A stretch of 64,000 nucleotides of DNA from Rhodoferax sp. WC2427 (GTDB lineage: Bacteria > Pseudomonadota > Gammaproteobacteria > Burkholderiales > Burkholderiaceae_C): NCBI RefSeq assembly GCF_040822085.1, contig NZ_CP162006.1, forward strand, positions 4,154,001-4,218,000, in the 5' to 3' direction. A program made the translations under genes and the position numbers. Positions 8,392 to 16,838 of the stretch are shown in pieces. The stretch's first letter is position 1. Every line of letters begins with the position of its first letter. The notes beneath the pieces are model-generated. The model searched no databases. It was not told where the DNA came from and worked only from the letters and a program-made list of their open reading frames with translations.

Positions 8392-9570
8392 TTACACCAC
8401 CGCCACCATCTGCTTCACCAGCGCCATGCGCTTGCTGGTGTGGGTGCCGGTGAGCACGAATCCGTGCGCGCGCTCGGGTGCATCTGCCGGGGCAAACCAC
8501 CATTCGCCCAGGGTCTGCTCCACCCACGCGCCCAGGTAGCCGGGGGCGGGCGGGTGCGCCACGATGGGCAGGGCCGGGGTTTTGATGGCCACCGGCATGG
8601 CGGCAAATTCCAGCGTGGCTGCGGTGCCGCACAGATTCGCCGCCAGCACTTTGGCCGCCGCCATGATGGGCATCACATACGGCAAGGTACGGCCCGTGGG
8701 CGCGCCGGGGCTGGCCGCGCTGGCGTACTGCGCGCCGTCGCCCAGCGCCCACACATGGGGGGCACTGGTTTGCAACTGGCGGTTCACGGCGATGCCGCGC
8801 TCGCAGGCAATACCGGCGGCTTGGGCCAGCGTGGTGTCGGCCCGCAGGCCGATGGCGCTGAGCACGATGTCGGCGGCGATGCGCTGGCCGTTGGCCAGGG
8901 TAAGCGACAGCGCACCGGCCAGCGGCTCCACGCTCTGCACCGTGGTGCCAAGGTGCCACTGCACCGACAGGCCCTCCAACGCGGCTTGCAGCTGGGCACT
9001 GGCGGTGGGCGGCAGCAAGGCGGCCAGCGGGCGGTCGGCGGGATCGACCACCGCCACGGCATAGCCCGCACCGGCCAGGTCGTTGGCAAATTCACAGCCG
9101 ATCAGGCCCGCGCCCATGATGGCCACTCGGGCACCGTCCCCCAGCGCGGTCAGGCGCTGGTGGAACACGCCGAAGTCGGCCAGCGAATTGACCGACAGCA
9201 CCTGGTCAGATGCCGCGCCCGCCAGGGGCACGCGGATGGGCTGCGCGCCGGTGGCCAGCACCAGGTCGCGGTAGCCCAGCGGGCCGGTGGAGGTGTGCAC
9301 CACCTGGGCGGCGGTGTCGATGGCCGTGACCTGGGTGTGCGACAGCAGGGTGACGTTCAGCGTCTGCGCGATGGTGGCTGCCGGGGTGGTGACCAGCTGC
9401 GCCGGGCCGCGCTTTTGGCCAAACGCGTTGGACAGCGTGGGCTTGGCGTAGAAGTCGCCCGCGTCGGCAGTCACCAGGGTGATGGGCGTGGTGGTGTCGA
9501 GCTTGCGGAACTCGCGCACCGTCTGCCAACCGGCCAGGCCCGCGCCGATGATGAGGAGCGGCCGGTCCAT
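8392..9570 (-). CDS. Rubredoxin-NAD(+) reductase (FAD-dependent)
   Basis: This 392-residue flavoprotein should pass electrons from NAD(P)H to the rubredoxin encoded just upstream. It has an N-terminal FAD motif (IIGAGLAGWQTVREFRK), a second Rossmann motif for NAD(P)H (AIMGAGLIGCEFAND, about residues 145-160) and the FAD-closing motif VWALGDGAQY (about 264-273). There is no redox-active CxxC, as expected for AlkT/RubB-type reductases. Its ATG overlaps the rubredoxin stop as TAATG, so the two are coupled. Together with rubrerythrin it probably forms an electron chain that reduces peroxide or O2. Confidence 0.88.
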   Translation of the reverse strand: MDRPLLIIGAGLAGWQTVREFRKLDTTTPITLVTADAGDFYAKPTLSNAFGQKRGPAQLVTTPAATIAQTLNVTLLSHTQVTAIDTAAQVVHTSTGPLGYRDLVLATGAQPIRVPLAGAASDQVLSVNSLADFGVFHQRLTALGDGARVAIMGAGLIGCEFANDLAGAGYAVAVVDPADRPLAALLPPTASAQLQAALEGLSVQWHLGTTVQSVEPLAGALSLTLANGQRIAADIVLSAIGLRADTTLAQAAGIACERGIAVNRQLQTSAPHVWALGDGAQYASAASPGAPTGRTLPYVMPIMAAAKVLAANLCGTAATLEFAAMPVAIKTPALPIVAHPPAPGYLGAWVEQTLGEWWFAPADAPERAHGFVLTGTHTSKRMALVKQMVAVV

Positions 9571-9734
9571 TAAATTTCGACGGGCTCGAAGTCGGCCTTG
9601 GCCACGCCGCAGTCGGGGCATTCCCAGCTGGCGGGCACGTCGGCCCACACGGTGCCTGCGGCAATGCCGTCTTCGGGACGGCCCGCGGCCTCGTCGTACA
9701 CAAAGCCGCAAACGATACAGATATAGGTTTTCAT
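9570..9734 (-). CDS. Rubredoxin
   Basis: This 54-residue protein is a complete rubredoxin. CIVCG near the N-terminus and CPDCG near residues 40-44 supply the four cysteine ligands of a single iron, and the family WADVPASW segment lies between them. It carries electrons in the cytoplasm. The stop overlaps the reductase ATG by one base. The short length makes it easy to miss. The rubrerythrin upstream lacks its own rubredoxin domain, so this protein is the natural donor. Confidence 0.95.
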   Translation of the reverse strand: MKTYICIVCGFVYDEAAGRPEDGIAAGTVWADVPASWECPDCGVAKADFEPVEI

Positions 9735-9756
9735 CGTGGTTCCTTCAATTTATATA

Positions 9757-9812
9757 AAAAGTGCCTCTAGCGCTTATTCAATGAGCGTGAGCAGCTATTA
9801 AAAACGTAGTAA
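9757..9812 (+). repeat. Dispersed palindromic repeat, copy 3
   Basis: GTGCCTCTAGCGCTTATTCA, then ATGAGCGTGAGCAGCTATTA, closely matches the family consensus. It separates rubredoxin from rubrerythrin and ends at the rubrerythrin stop codon. Confidence 0.8.
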
Positions 9813-10304
9813 TTATGCCGTGGCAGTCAAGCTGTCCAGGTGCGCCTGGTAGTGGTTGGCGTGGCGCTCTTCGACCTTGGCCAGGGCGGCGAAGCGTTTT
9901 TGCGCCTTGGCCAGGGTGGCGACGAACTGGGCGGCGTGGACCTTGGATTCCTCGATCTGCTCGTCCATCTCGGCCACGGCGGCGGCATTGCCCTCGGCTT
10001 CGGCGGTGGCGCGGAAGCCGGGGTACATCTCGGTGTACTCGTAGGTTTCGCCGTCGATGGCGATCTGCAGTGCCTTGGCCGGGGTCATGCTGGCCTTGGG
10101 GTAGAGCAGGTCCAGGTGGCCGAAGGCGTGCATCACTTCCTGGTCGGCGGTGGCCTCAAACACTTTGGCCGTGGCTTCGTCGCCGGCTTCCCGCGCCAGC
10201 TTGGCGAAGTAGCGGTACTTGATGTGGGCCATGGACTCGCCTGCGAAGGCCGATTCGAGGTTGGCGAGGGTTTTGATTTCTGGGCGTTGGCTGGCGACGG
10301 ACAT
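9813..10304 (-). CDS. Rubrerythrin (without C-terminal rubredoxin domain)
   Basis: The 163-residue protein is a ferritin-like four-helix diiron domain. Metal-binding glutamates are visible in NLESAFAGESMAHIKY, ATADQEVMHAFGH, EMYPGFRATAEAEGN and VEERHANHY. Rubrerythrins reduce hydrogen peroxide in the cytoplasm with electrons from rubredoxin. The usual C-terminal rubredoxin-like FeS4 domain is absent, and rubredoxin and its reductase are encoded next door on the same strand. A 15-bp palindrome lies 57 bp upstream of the start and may control the set. Confidence 0.9.
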   Translation of the reverse strand: MSVASQRPEIKTLANLESAFAGESMAHIKYRYFAKLAREAGDEATAKVFEATADQEVMHAFGHLDLLYPKASMTPAKALQIAIDGETYEYTEMYPGFRATAEAEGNAAAVAEMDEQIEESKVHAAQFVATLAKAQKRFAALAKVEERHANHYQAHLDSLTATA

Positions 10305-10360
10305 CGTGGGCTCCTGTGGGGTTAAGTCGTTGTGAACAGGTGCAATCTTACGGCGAATAG

Positions 10361-10375
10361 ATTGTTATTAACAAT
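10361..10375 (-). promoter_or_regulatory. 7-1-7 palindrome upstream of rubrerythrin, candidate operator
   Basis: ATTGTTATTAACAAT is a perfect 7-1-7 inverted repeat in an AT-rich pocket, 57 bp upstream of the rubrerythrin start. The 7-1-7 layout is that of Fur/PerR-family boxes, though the sequence is not a textbook PerR or Fur box. The regulator is unknown. Confidence 0.45.
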
Positions 10376-10434
10376 TGATAAAACCTAATCGATTGATAGC
10401 AGCTATGGAATCGCAAAAAGCCGACCTGGCCTTG

Positions 10435-11097
10435 CTACACCAGCAATCCGGCCAGTTGCTCCATGCCGGTAAACGTCTGGTAGGCCCCCGCCTCCATCAG
10501 CGCCTGGGCGTCCACGTGGCCGGAGGTAGCGGGCGCGTAGCCGAACACCGTGGCCCCGGCGGCCACGCCTGCGCGCACGCCGGTGGTGGTGTCTTCCACC
10601 ACGGCGCAGCGGGCCGGGTTGGCCTGCAACGCGGCAGCGGCGGCCAGGTACACGTCGGGCCAGGGCTTGGTGCGGGGCATTTCATGGCCGCTGAAGACCA
10701 GCCCCTTGAAATACGCTGCCAGGGCCACTTTTTCCAGTTGCAGCTCGATCTTGATGCGGTCGGCCCCGGAGGCACAGGCGATACGGCCGCCATAGGCGGC
10801 GTGCACCACCTCGATGGCGGCATGGATGCCGGGCACCGGTTGCAGCCGGGTCTGCAGCGCGTGGTTGCGCCGGGCGCGGAACTCCAGCATCCAGGCCTCG
10901 GTGAGCGGGCGGCCGGTGCGGGCTTCGATGGCGGGGGCTTCGTCCATCACGGTCTTGCCGACAAACAAACGCATGCATTCGGCCAGCGTCATAGCCCAGC
11001 CGCTCTCGGCCAGCAGGTCGCGCAGCACGCCAATGGTCAGCGGCTCGGAATCCACCAGCACGCCATCACAGTCAAACAATACGGCATCAAACTTCAT
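10435..11097 (-). CDS. HAD-superfamily phosphatase/phosphomutase (subfamily IA)
   Basis: The 220-residue cytosolic enzyme carries all four HAD motifs: DCDGVLVDSEP (nucleophile Asp near residue 9), ASGAD (motif II), RTKPWPDVYL (motif III Lys) and VVEDTTTG (motif IV). A helical cap is inserted between motifs I and II. Members act on phosphosugars, phosphoglycolate or related small phosphates. This one looks closest to the beta-phosphoglucomutase/YfbT-like group, but the substrate is not determined. It is a single gene, flanked by the rubrerythrin set and a repeat copy. Confidence 0.88.
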   Translation of the reverse strand: MKFDAVLFDCDGVLVDSEPLTIGVLRDLLAESGWAMTLAECMRLFVGKTVMDEAPAIEARTGRPLTEAWMLEFRARRNHALQTRLQPVPGIHAAIEVVHAAYGGRIACASGADRIKIELQLEKVALAAYFKGLVFSGHEMPRTKPWPDVYLAAAAALQANPARCAVVEDTTTGVRAGVAAGATVFGYAPATSGHVDAQALMEAGAYQTFTGMEQLAGLLV

Positions 11098-11138
11098 GCG
11101 ACTTCACTCTCTAGAGGTTGGGGAAATTTTCAAGGGTC

Positions 11139-11192
11139 AAATTGGCCTCTTGCGCTTATGCATAGAGCGCAAGAAGCTATAAAACATATAGC
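11139..11192 (+). repeat. Dispersed palindromic repeat, copy 4
   Basis: AATTGGCCTCTTGCGCTTAT, then GCATAGAGCGCAAGAAGCTA, matches the family. The stem CTTGCGCT.../...AGCGCAAG is clear. It lies in the gap between the divergent HAD and response-regulator genes. Confidence 0.8.
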
Positions 11193-11254
11193 ACCAGGCG
11201 GATTTATGCCGCAGCACCCAGCCCATGGTAAACGGGGCTTGCTATGCTCTACCC

Positions 11255-11965
11255 ATGGCCCATTTACTCATAGTTGAAGACGACGATTTGCTGCGCGACG
11301 GCCTGGCAGCCCAATTGGGGCTGGCGGGGCACCAGACCACCACCGCCGCCAATGGCGCGCTGGCCCAGGAGCAGCTGGAAGCCAACCGCTTCGACGGCGT
11401 GGTGCTGGACCTGGGTTTGCCGCTGGTGGACGGCATGGCGGTGCTGCGCTGGATCCGCAAACGTCTGCTGGCCCTGCCGGTGCTGATTCTGACGGCGCGC
11501 GACGGCGTGGAAGACCGCATCGAAGGCCTGAACGCCGGGGCCGACGACTACCTCACCAAGCCCTTCAACATGGCCGAACTGGAAGCCCGCCTGGGCGCCA
11601 TGCTGCGCCGCTCGCGCCTGCCCGCCTTTGGCGGCTCGCTGGAGCTGCAAATGGGCGAAGCGGGCCGCCTGCGGCTGGATGCCACGCAACCCTTGGCCTG
11701 GCTGGGCGACGAGCCGCTGGAGCTGACCCAGCGCGAATGGGCGCTGCTGTCGCTGCTGGTGGCCAATGCGGGCCAGGTGGTGGGCCGCGAAGACGTGCTC
11801 AGCGCCTGGAAGGCCGACCCCAGCGACCCCAGCGACACCACCAACACCGGCTCCAACGCGCTGGAGGTGTACGTGCACCGCCTGCGCCGCAAGTTGGCCG
11901 ACTCGGGCCTGAGCATCCGCAACGTGCGCGGCCTGGGCTACATGCTGGAAACCACCACACCATGA
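11255..11965 (+). CDS. OmpR-family response regulator (TctD-like)
   Basis: The 236-residue protein has a receiver domain (VEDDDLLRDGL, phospho-acceptor Asp52 in VVLDLGLP, Lys in LTKPFNMAE) and a C-terminal winged-helix DNA-binding domain (ELTQREWALLSLLV, then VYVHRLRRKL and VRGLGYML). An unusual ~15-residue Asp/Ser/Thr-rich stretch (KADPSDPSDTTNTGSN) lies in the winged helix before the recognition helix. The start ATG (MAHLLIVEDD) is preferred over an upstream ATG in frame. Its stop overlaps the kinase start as ATGA, so the two form one coupled two-component system. Confidence 0.92.
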   Translation: MAHLLIVEDDDLLRDGLAAQLGLAGHQTTTAANGALAQEQLEANRFDGVVLDLGLPLVDGMAVLRWIRKRLLALPVLILTARDGVEDRIEGLNAGADDYLTKPFNMAELEARLGAMLRRSRLPAFGGSLELQMGEAGRLRLDATQPLAWLGDEPLELTQREWALLSLLVANAGQVVGREDVLSAWKADPSDPSDTTNTGSNALEVYVHRLRRKLADSGLSIRNVRGLGYMLETTTP

Positions 11966-13434
11966 GCCTGCCGGGCCTGCCGCCGGGCCTGCAAAAAGAC
12001 AAAGCCCCCGGCCTGTCGCTCAAGCGCCAACTGCTGCTGTGGCTGCTGCTGCCGCAACTGCTGCTGTGGCTGGTGGGCGGGCTGCTGGCCTACCGCATCG
12101 CGCTGAACTACGCCGAAAAGGGCATTGACCAGTCGCTGACCCAGTCGGTGCGCTCGCTGGCGCGCCAGGTCAAGCCCATGGGCTCGGGCCTGCTGGTGGA
12201 CTTTCCGCGGGCCGCGCGCGACATCCTGGAAGAAGACCCGACCGACCGCGTCAGCTACATGGTGTCGTCGCCACCCGGCCAGTTTGTGCTGGGCAACAGC
12301 AAGCTGCCCGACCCCCTGCTCGATGTCCACGTGGAGCCAGGCAAACCCCTGATTTACGAAACCCTGCTTGACAAAAAGCCGGTGCGCGTGGCCCTGCTGG
12401 AAGTCAACTACGGCGATGCCGAGGCGCCCCAGCGCCTGCGCGTACAGGTGGCCAAAAGCCTGGCGGTGCAGCAACGCATTGCCCGCGAACTGGTGGCCGA
12501 CATGCTGGTGCCGCTGGTGCTGCTGGGCGCGCTGATCGGCACCGTGGTGTTCATCGGCGTGGGCCGGGGCCTGCAGCCCCTCAAGCGCCTGGAGGCCCTG
12601 CTGGGCGACCGGGCCCACCGCAGCGTTACCACCCTGCTGCCTATCGCGCTGACCCAGGCCCCGCTGGAAGTGCATTCGCTGGCCGAGGCGGTGAACCAGA
12701 TGCTGGCCGCCGTGCGGCGCAGCCTGGGGCAGGAAAAGCGCTTCATCAACGATGCCGCCCACCAGCTGCGCACCCCGCTGGCGGGCCTGATCAGCCAGAC
12801 CGAGCTGGCCCTGGCCGAGCGCGACCCGCAGGCCCTGCAAGAGCGGCTCACCAAGGTGCACGCCGGGGCCCTGCGCAGCGCCCACCTGGTGCACCAGCTG
12901 CTGTCGCTGGCCCGCACCGAGGCCGACATCACGCCGCAGCCACTGGACGTGGCCGCGCTGGCCCGCGAAGTGGCCCGCGAATGGACACCCCGCGCCATCT
13001 CGGCGGGCATCGACCTGGGCTACGAGGGCGAAGACAGCCTGGTCACCCAGGGCGAAAAGCTGCTGCTGCGCGAAGCCCTCAGCAACCTGATCGACAACGC
13101 CCTGCACTACGCGGGCCGGGGGGCCACCGTGACCTTGCGGGTGCAGCGCCAGCAAGGCTTTGCGGTGGTGGAGGTGGAAGACAATGGCCCGGGCCTGCAA
13201 GAGGCCGATGTACCCCGGGTTTTCGAGCGCTTCTGGCGTGCCAGCGAGCTGCCCGGCGGCTGCGGCCTGGGCCTGGCCATCGTGCAAGAAATCACCCTGC
13301 GCCACCGTGGCACCGCCGAGGCCCGGAACATGGACCCGCAGGGCCTGTGCGTGCGCTTGCGGCTGCCGCTGCCAGCGTTTCCGCTGACCTCGGGCGACTT
13401 CCGCCACCCGCCGCCATTTCCGCCCGTGCCATGA
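11962..13434 (+). CDS. Sensor histidine kinase (TctE-like)
   Basis: The 490-residue inner-membrane kinase begins with a membrane segment (about residues 24-46). A periplasmic 2CSK_N/TctE-type sensor region follows (about 47-175), then a second membrane segment (about 177-203), a linker, and the transmitter. His267 in FINDAAHQLRTPLAG is the phosphorylation site. The ATPase has NLIDNALHYA (N box), VEDNGPGL (G1) and GCGLGLAIVQE (G2). The architecture resembles TctE, which senses tricarboxylates, but no tctCBA transporter genes are present here, so the signal is unknown. Confidence 0.9.
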   Translation: MSLPGLPPGLQKDKAPGLSLKRQLLLWLLLPQLLLWLVGGLLAYRIALNYAEKGIDQSLTQSVRSLARQVKPMGSGLLVDFPRAARDILEEDPTDRVSYMVSSPPGQFVLGNSKLPDPLLDVHVEPGKPLIYETLLDKKPVRVALLEVNYGDAEAPQRLRVQVAKSLAVQQRIARELVADMLVPLVLLGALIGTVVFIGVGRGLQPLKRLEALLGDRAHRSVTTLLPIALTQAPLEVHSLAEAVNQMLAAVRRSLGQEKRFINDAAHQLRTPLAGLISQTELALAERDPQALQERLTKVHAGALRSAHLVHQLLSLARTEADITPQPLDVAALAREVAREWTPRAISAGIDLGYEGEDSLVTQGEKLLLREALSNLIDNALHYAGRGATVTLRVQRQQGFAVVEVEDNGPGLQEADVPRVFERFWRASELPGGCGLGLAIVQEITLRHRGTAEARNMDPQGLCVRLRLPLPAFPLTSGDFRHPPPFPPVP

Positions 13435-13525
13435 AGGCGGCTGTGGGATACTGGCCTGCGGGGCCTTGCCGGCCTGCCGCCACTGCCCCTTTGTCGACGA
13501 CAGCCAGGTTCTTTCAAATCCGCAC

Positions 13526-16069
13526 ATGCGTATTTCTCGACCCTCCCTGAGGGTGGCCATCTCGGTGCCGTTTGCACTGATCCTGGCCACCACCGTAGCC
13601 TTGCTGGCCGCCACGCAGCAAGACAACAACACCCGCCTGATCGACAAGACCAGCGTACGCATCCTGGACGCGCTCTCCGCAGCGTCGACCAACCGCCTGG
13701 CGCATTTTCTGGAAGAGCCATTCCGCATCCAGAGCGGCATTGCCGACGCCATTGCGCGCCATGGCCTGTACCGGCCCCACGACCTGGGCCCGGTCTACCG
13801 CTACCTGGGCGGGGTGTACCAGGATCTGTACCGCGAGCCCGCGCAGATGAGTGCGCTGGGTTTTGGCAGTGCCACCGGCGAATACGCCGGCATGCGCCGC
13901 GAAGACGCGAATGCTGGTTTCACCCTGATACTCAAAGACGGCTCGACCCGCGGACAGCTGCGGATTTACAAAGGCAGCCAACCTGGGGAAGTCCTGGCCG
14001 CCTACGACCAGTACGATCCGCGCGGACGGCCCTGGTATGCGCCCATTGCCCAGTCGGGCCAGCCGGGCTGGTCGACCCTGTACACCAACTACGACGAGCG
14101 GGCCGAAATCACCATCTCGGCATCCACGCCCGTCAAGGCGGGGCCCCAATTGCTCGGCGTCATGTCGGCCGACGTCAAGATCAACGGCCTGAACCAGTTT
14201 TTGTTCGACGAGCCGCTGCGGGGTGCCGCCGTCATCGCGATTGTCGACCTGGAGGGGCAACTGGTGGCGTTTTCAGAGCCGGGTTCGGTGCTCGCCGATG
14301 GCACGACGGGCACCCCGCGCGGGCAACGCCTGCGCCTGTCGGAGGGGGCCAACCCGGTGCTGCGCGCCGCCGCGAAGCCCGTGGCCGATGCCCCCACCGA
14401 GAGTGCGTTCAGCTTTCAAATGCAAGTCAACGGCAAGCTGTACATCTGCCGGGTGACACCGTATTCGGACATCCGGGGGCTGAACTGGCGCATCGTGACC
14501 CTGGTGCCCGAATCCGAACTGCTGGGCGACATCCGCGCTGGCAGCCAGCGCAGCCTGGCCTGGATCGTGGGCTTTGCGTCGCTGGGTTTTGTGCTGGGGC
14601 TGTGGGCGATTGGCTGGGTCACGCGGCCCATCCAGCGTACGGCCCAGGCGGCAAACCAGCTGGCGCTGGGCCAGTGGGACACGGCCCTCGACACCGGCGG
14701 CGCGGTGCAGGAAACCGACACCCTGGTACGGGCTTTCAATGCGATGGCGCAGCGCCTGCAGCGGGCCTTCAACAACATGCAGGACCAGTTGCGCTTTGAT
14801 GGCCTGACCCAGCTGCGGACCCGCCGCGGGCTACTGGAGGAGGCGCAATGGGACGGCACCCGGCCCGCCGTGCTCTGCCTGTTGGGACTGGATGGGTTTC
14901 GGGCCATCAATGACAACGTGGGCCACGCCACCGGCGAGCGCCTGTTGCTGGCCATCGCCGAGCGCATGCGGGCCCAGTTGCCCAACCAGGTTCTGATGGC
15001 CCGCGTGGGCGGTGACGAATTTGCGCTGCTGCACCTGGATACCCGACAGACCGCCGCGGAACTGGGCGCACAGGCCGTGCAACTTTTCGCCACCCCATTT
15101 GCCTCGGGGGGCGACGAGATCCAGGTCAGTGCTTCGGTAGGGGTGGTCGAAGGGCTGCTACCGGCCGATGGCCTGTCCGAATGGCTGCGCAATGCCAGCG
15201 TGGCGCTGGGCGAGGTCAAGCGCCGCAGCCGGGGCGCATTCGGGGTGTTTGAACCCGGCATGGTGGAGCAATCGCAGGAGCAGGCGCGGCTGGCCAATGA
15301 ATTGCGCCAGGCGCTGGAGCGCGAACAATTTCTGGTCTATTACCAGACCGTCATCGACATGGCGACCGGCAGCGTCAGCGGTGTCGAAGCGCTGGTGCGC
15401 TGGCAAAGCCCATTGCGCGGCTTGGTGCCGCCCGGCATCTTCATTCCGGTGGCGGAAAGTTCCGACCTGATCCTGGCGCTGGGCGACTGGGTGCTGCGCA
15501 CCGCCACCCGCGATGTGGCCCGGCACCTGGCGCAGCTGGCACCAGATTTCGACTTGCATGTGAACGTGTCGGCCCGGCAACTGATCCAGTCCGACTTCGT
15601 TGCCACGCTGAAACAGGCCCTTCGGGAGAGCGGGTTGCCGCCCCGGAGCCTGACGCTGGAGCTGACCGAATCCGTGCTCATCGAACAAAACGGCCAGACC
15701 GTGGAGCGCTTGCGCGAGATCCGCGCTCTGGGGGTCAAAATTGCCATCGACGACTTCGGGACCGGCTATTCCTCGCTGGCCTACCTGGGGCGGCTGCCGT
15801 TCGACTGCCTCAAGGTGGACCAGAGCTTTGTGCGCACCCTGTGCAGCTCGCCGCAGGACGCGGCGATTGTGGCGGCGGTGTTGCAGATGGCCAAAGGCTT
15901 TGGCGTGGATGTCGTGGCCGAGGGCGTGGAAACCGAAGCCCAGGCCCAGCGCCTGCAAGAGATGGGCTGCCGCCACGCCCAGGGCTACTGGTTTGGCCGT
16001 CCACTGCCCTGGTCCCGGATCGACTGGGCCCCGCATCCACTCACCCAACCCTTCACCGATATCCCCTAA
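13526..16069 (+). CDS. Membrane GGDEF-EAL cyclic-di-GMP protein with Cache-type sensor
   Basis: The 847-residue protein has an N-terminal membrane segment, a large periplasmic region (about residues 35-345) with dCache-like motifs such as DPRGRPWYAPI, a second membrane segment, HAMP (about 365-415), GGDEF and EAL. The diguanylate cyclase motif is intact (GGDEF 495-499). The EAL domain is also intact (EAL at 621, IDDFGTGYSSLAYL, KVDQSFVR, VAEGVETEAQ), so it may make and degrade c-di-GMP. With pgaD in the window, a biofilm role is possible but unproven. The start at 13526 was chosen because MRISRPSLRVAISV begins the membrane segment. Confidence 0.92.
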   Translation: MRISRPSLRVAISVPFALILATTVALLAATQQDNNTRLIDKTSVRILDALSAASTNRLAHFLEEPFRIQSGIADAIARHGLYRPHDLGPVYRYLGGVYQDLYREPAQMSALGFGSATGEYAGMRREDANAGFTLILKDGSTRGQLRIYKGSQPGEVLAAYDQYDPRGRPWYAPIAQSGQPGWSTLYTNYDERAEITISASTPVKAGPQLLGVMSADVKINGLNQFLFDEPLRGAAVIAIVDLEGQLVAFSEPGSVLADGTTGTPRGQRLRLSEGANPVLRAAAKPVADAPTESAFSFQMQVNGKLYICRVTPYSDIRGLNWRIVTLVPESELLGDIRAGSQRSLAWIVGFASLGFVLGLWAIGWVTRPIQRTAQAANQLALGQWDTALDTGGAVQETDTLVRAFNAMAQRLQRAFNNMQDQLRFDGLTQLRTRRGLLEEAQWDGTRPAVLCLLGLDGFRAINDNVGHATGERLLLAIAERMRAQLPNQVLMARVGGDEFALLHLDTRQTAAELGAQAVQLFATPFASGGDEIQVSASVGVVEGLLPADGLSEWLRNASVALGEVKRRSRGAFGVFEPGMVEQSQEQARLANELRQALEREQFLVYYQTVIDMATGSVSGVEALVRWQSPLRGLVPPGIFIPVAESSDLILALGDWVLRTATRDVARHLAQLAPDFDLHVNVSARQLIQSDFVATLKQALRESGLPPRSLTLELTESVLIEQNGQTVERLREIRALGVKIAIDDFGTGYSSLAYLGRLPFDCLKVDQSFVRTLCSSPQDAAIVAAVLQMAKGFGVDVVAEGVETEAQAQRLQEMGCRHAQGYWFGRPLPWSRIDWAPHPLTQPFTDIP

Positions 16070-16123
16070 AAATGGCAGTTTGTGCCTATGAATAGAGCAC
16101 AAGCAGCTATTAAATAAGTAGCA
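16070..16123 (+). repeat. Dispersed palindromic repeat, copy 5
   Basis: AAATGGCAGTTTGTGCCTAT, then GAATAGAGCACAAGCAGCTA, matches the family. The stem is TTGTGC.../...GCACAA. It begins directly after the GGDEF-EAL stop codon. Confidence 0.75.
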
Positions 16124-16838
16124 ATTCGCATACACCACCTCGGTGTGTTGGACCAGCCGTGCCGGGTGCCCCGCGTGCGGCACCGTGCAGCAGCCCGGCC
16201 GACCCGGTTGCGATGGGGGTGCCGTGCTGGAAAGCCCGCAGATTTGGAAGCCGGTTTGCGACACGGCGTGGGCAGGCCGTGGCCGCTTGCCCGGTGGGAT
16301 TGTCCAGCCGATGACGCGTTTTGCAGGGCGTCCATCGGGCCGCTCAGGCTCTGCGGTGGCACGGGTTCAGGCCCACCTTCAGCATGCCCCTCGTGGCGCG
16401 GGACGGTGTGGGTTGCGACCGACGCATCCGCACTCTTCTTGGATTCGCGCTTTCGTCGCCCTACGCCCAGTCGCGTCCAACACAAACATTCCATGCGGCA
16501 TCGGAAAACCGCAGCAAGAGCTCGCGTTTTGCATACACTAATTATTACATTAACAATTGTTTTAATACATTTAAAACAGGCATCTTCAACTATTGCATTG
16601 TCTACAATATTAGAAATGTAAATTTACTGTCCTCACTTTTTTTACAAATTTAATAAGTACACCGCACCGATGTGTCGGCCTTGTTAAAGGCCCAACGCGC
16701 TTGTCGTGGCACCCAGCACCACAAGCTGCCAGCCCCCCAACCGCATGAAAAAGACGTGGGCGGCAGGCCGTCAGACCGGGTTGGCAACCACCCAAAGCGC
16801 TGCATTCACCAAAAATTAACCAGGAAATAACGTCACTT
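16124..16838 (+). other. Gene-free control region before the PKS, with AT-rich segment
   Basis: No convincing gene is visible in these ~715 bp. Bases 16124-16520 are GC-rich and non-coding in appearance. Bases 16525-16665 turn strongly AT-rich, with many T/A runs, a 19-bp inverted repeat (16559-16577), a TACAAT hexamer at 16603 that could be a -10 box, and the palindrome GTAAATTTAC (16618-16627). The PKS start is preceded by CAGGAAATAACG. The segment is the likely promoter/operator region of the PKS cluster and may bind an AT-preferring silencer. Confidence 0.5.
16559..16577 (+). promoter_or_regulatory. 19-bp inverted repeat in the PKS control region
   Basis: GTTTTAATACATTTAAAAC is a perfect 7-5-7 inverted repeat in the AT-rich segment, 262 bp before the PKS start. 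It could be the operator of a dimeric regulator. No regulator gene lies beside it apart from the upstream two-component and GGDEF-EAL genes. Confidence 0.4.

Noticed and set aside
10380..10410. GATAGCAGCTATGG stretch similar to the dispersed repeat
   Set aside because: Only the AGCAGCTAT core matches. Without the flanks and stem it may be a remnant or chance.
11938..13752. Long minus-strand open frame opposite the histidine kinase
   Set aside because: It is opposite a gene with all kinase motifs intact and its composition is that of a reverse-frame shadow.
16066..16494. 142-codon minus-strand frame between GGDEF-EAL and PKS
   Set aside because: It has no recognisable motif, no good ribosome site, and its end overlaps a dispersed repeat, so I treat the region as non-coding.
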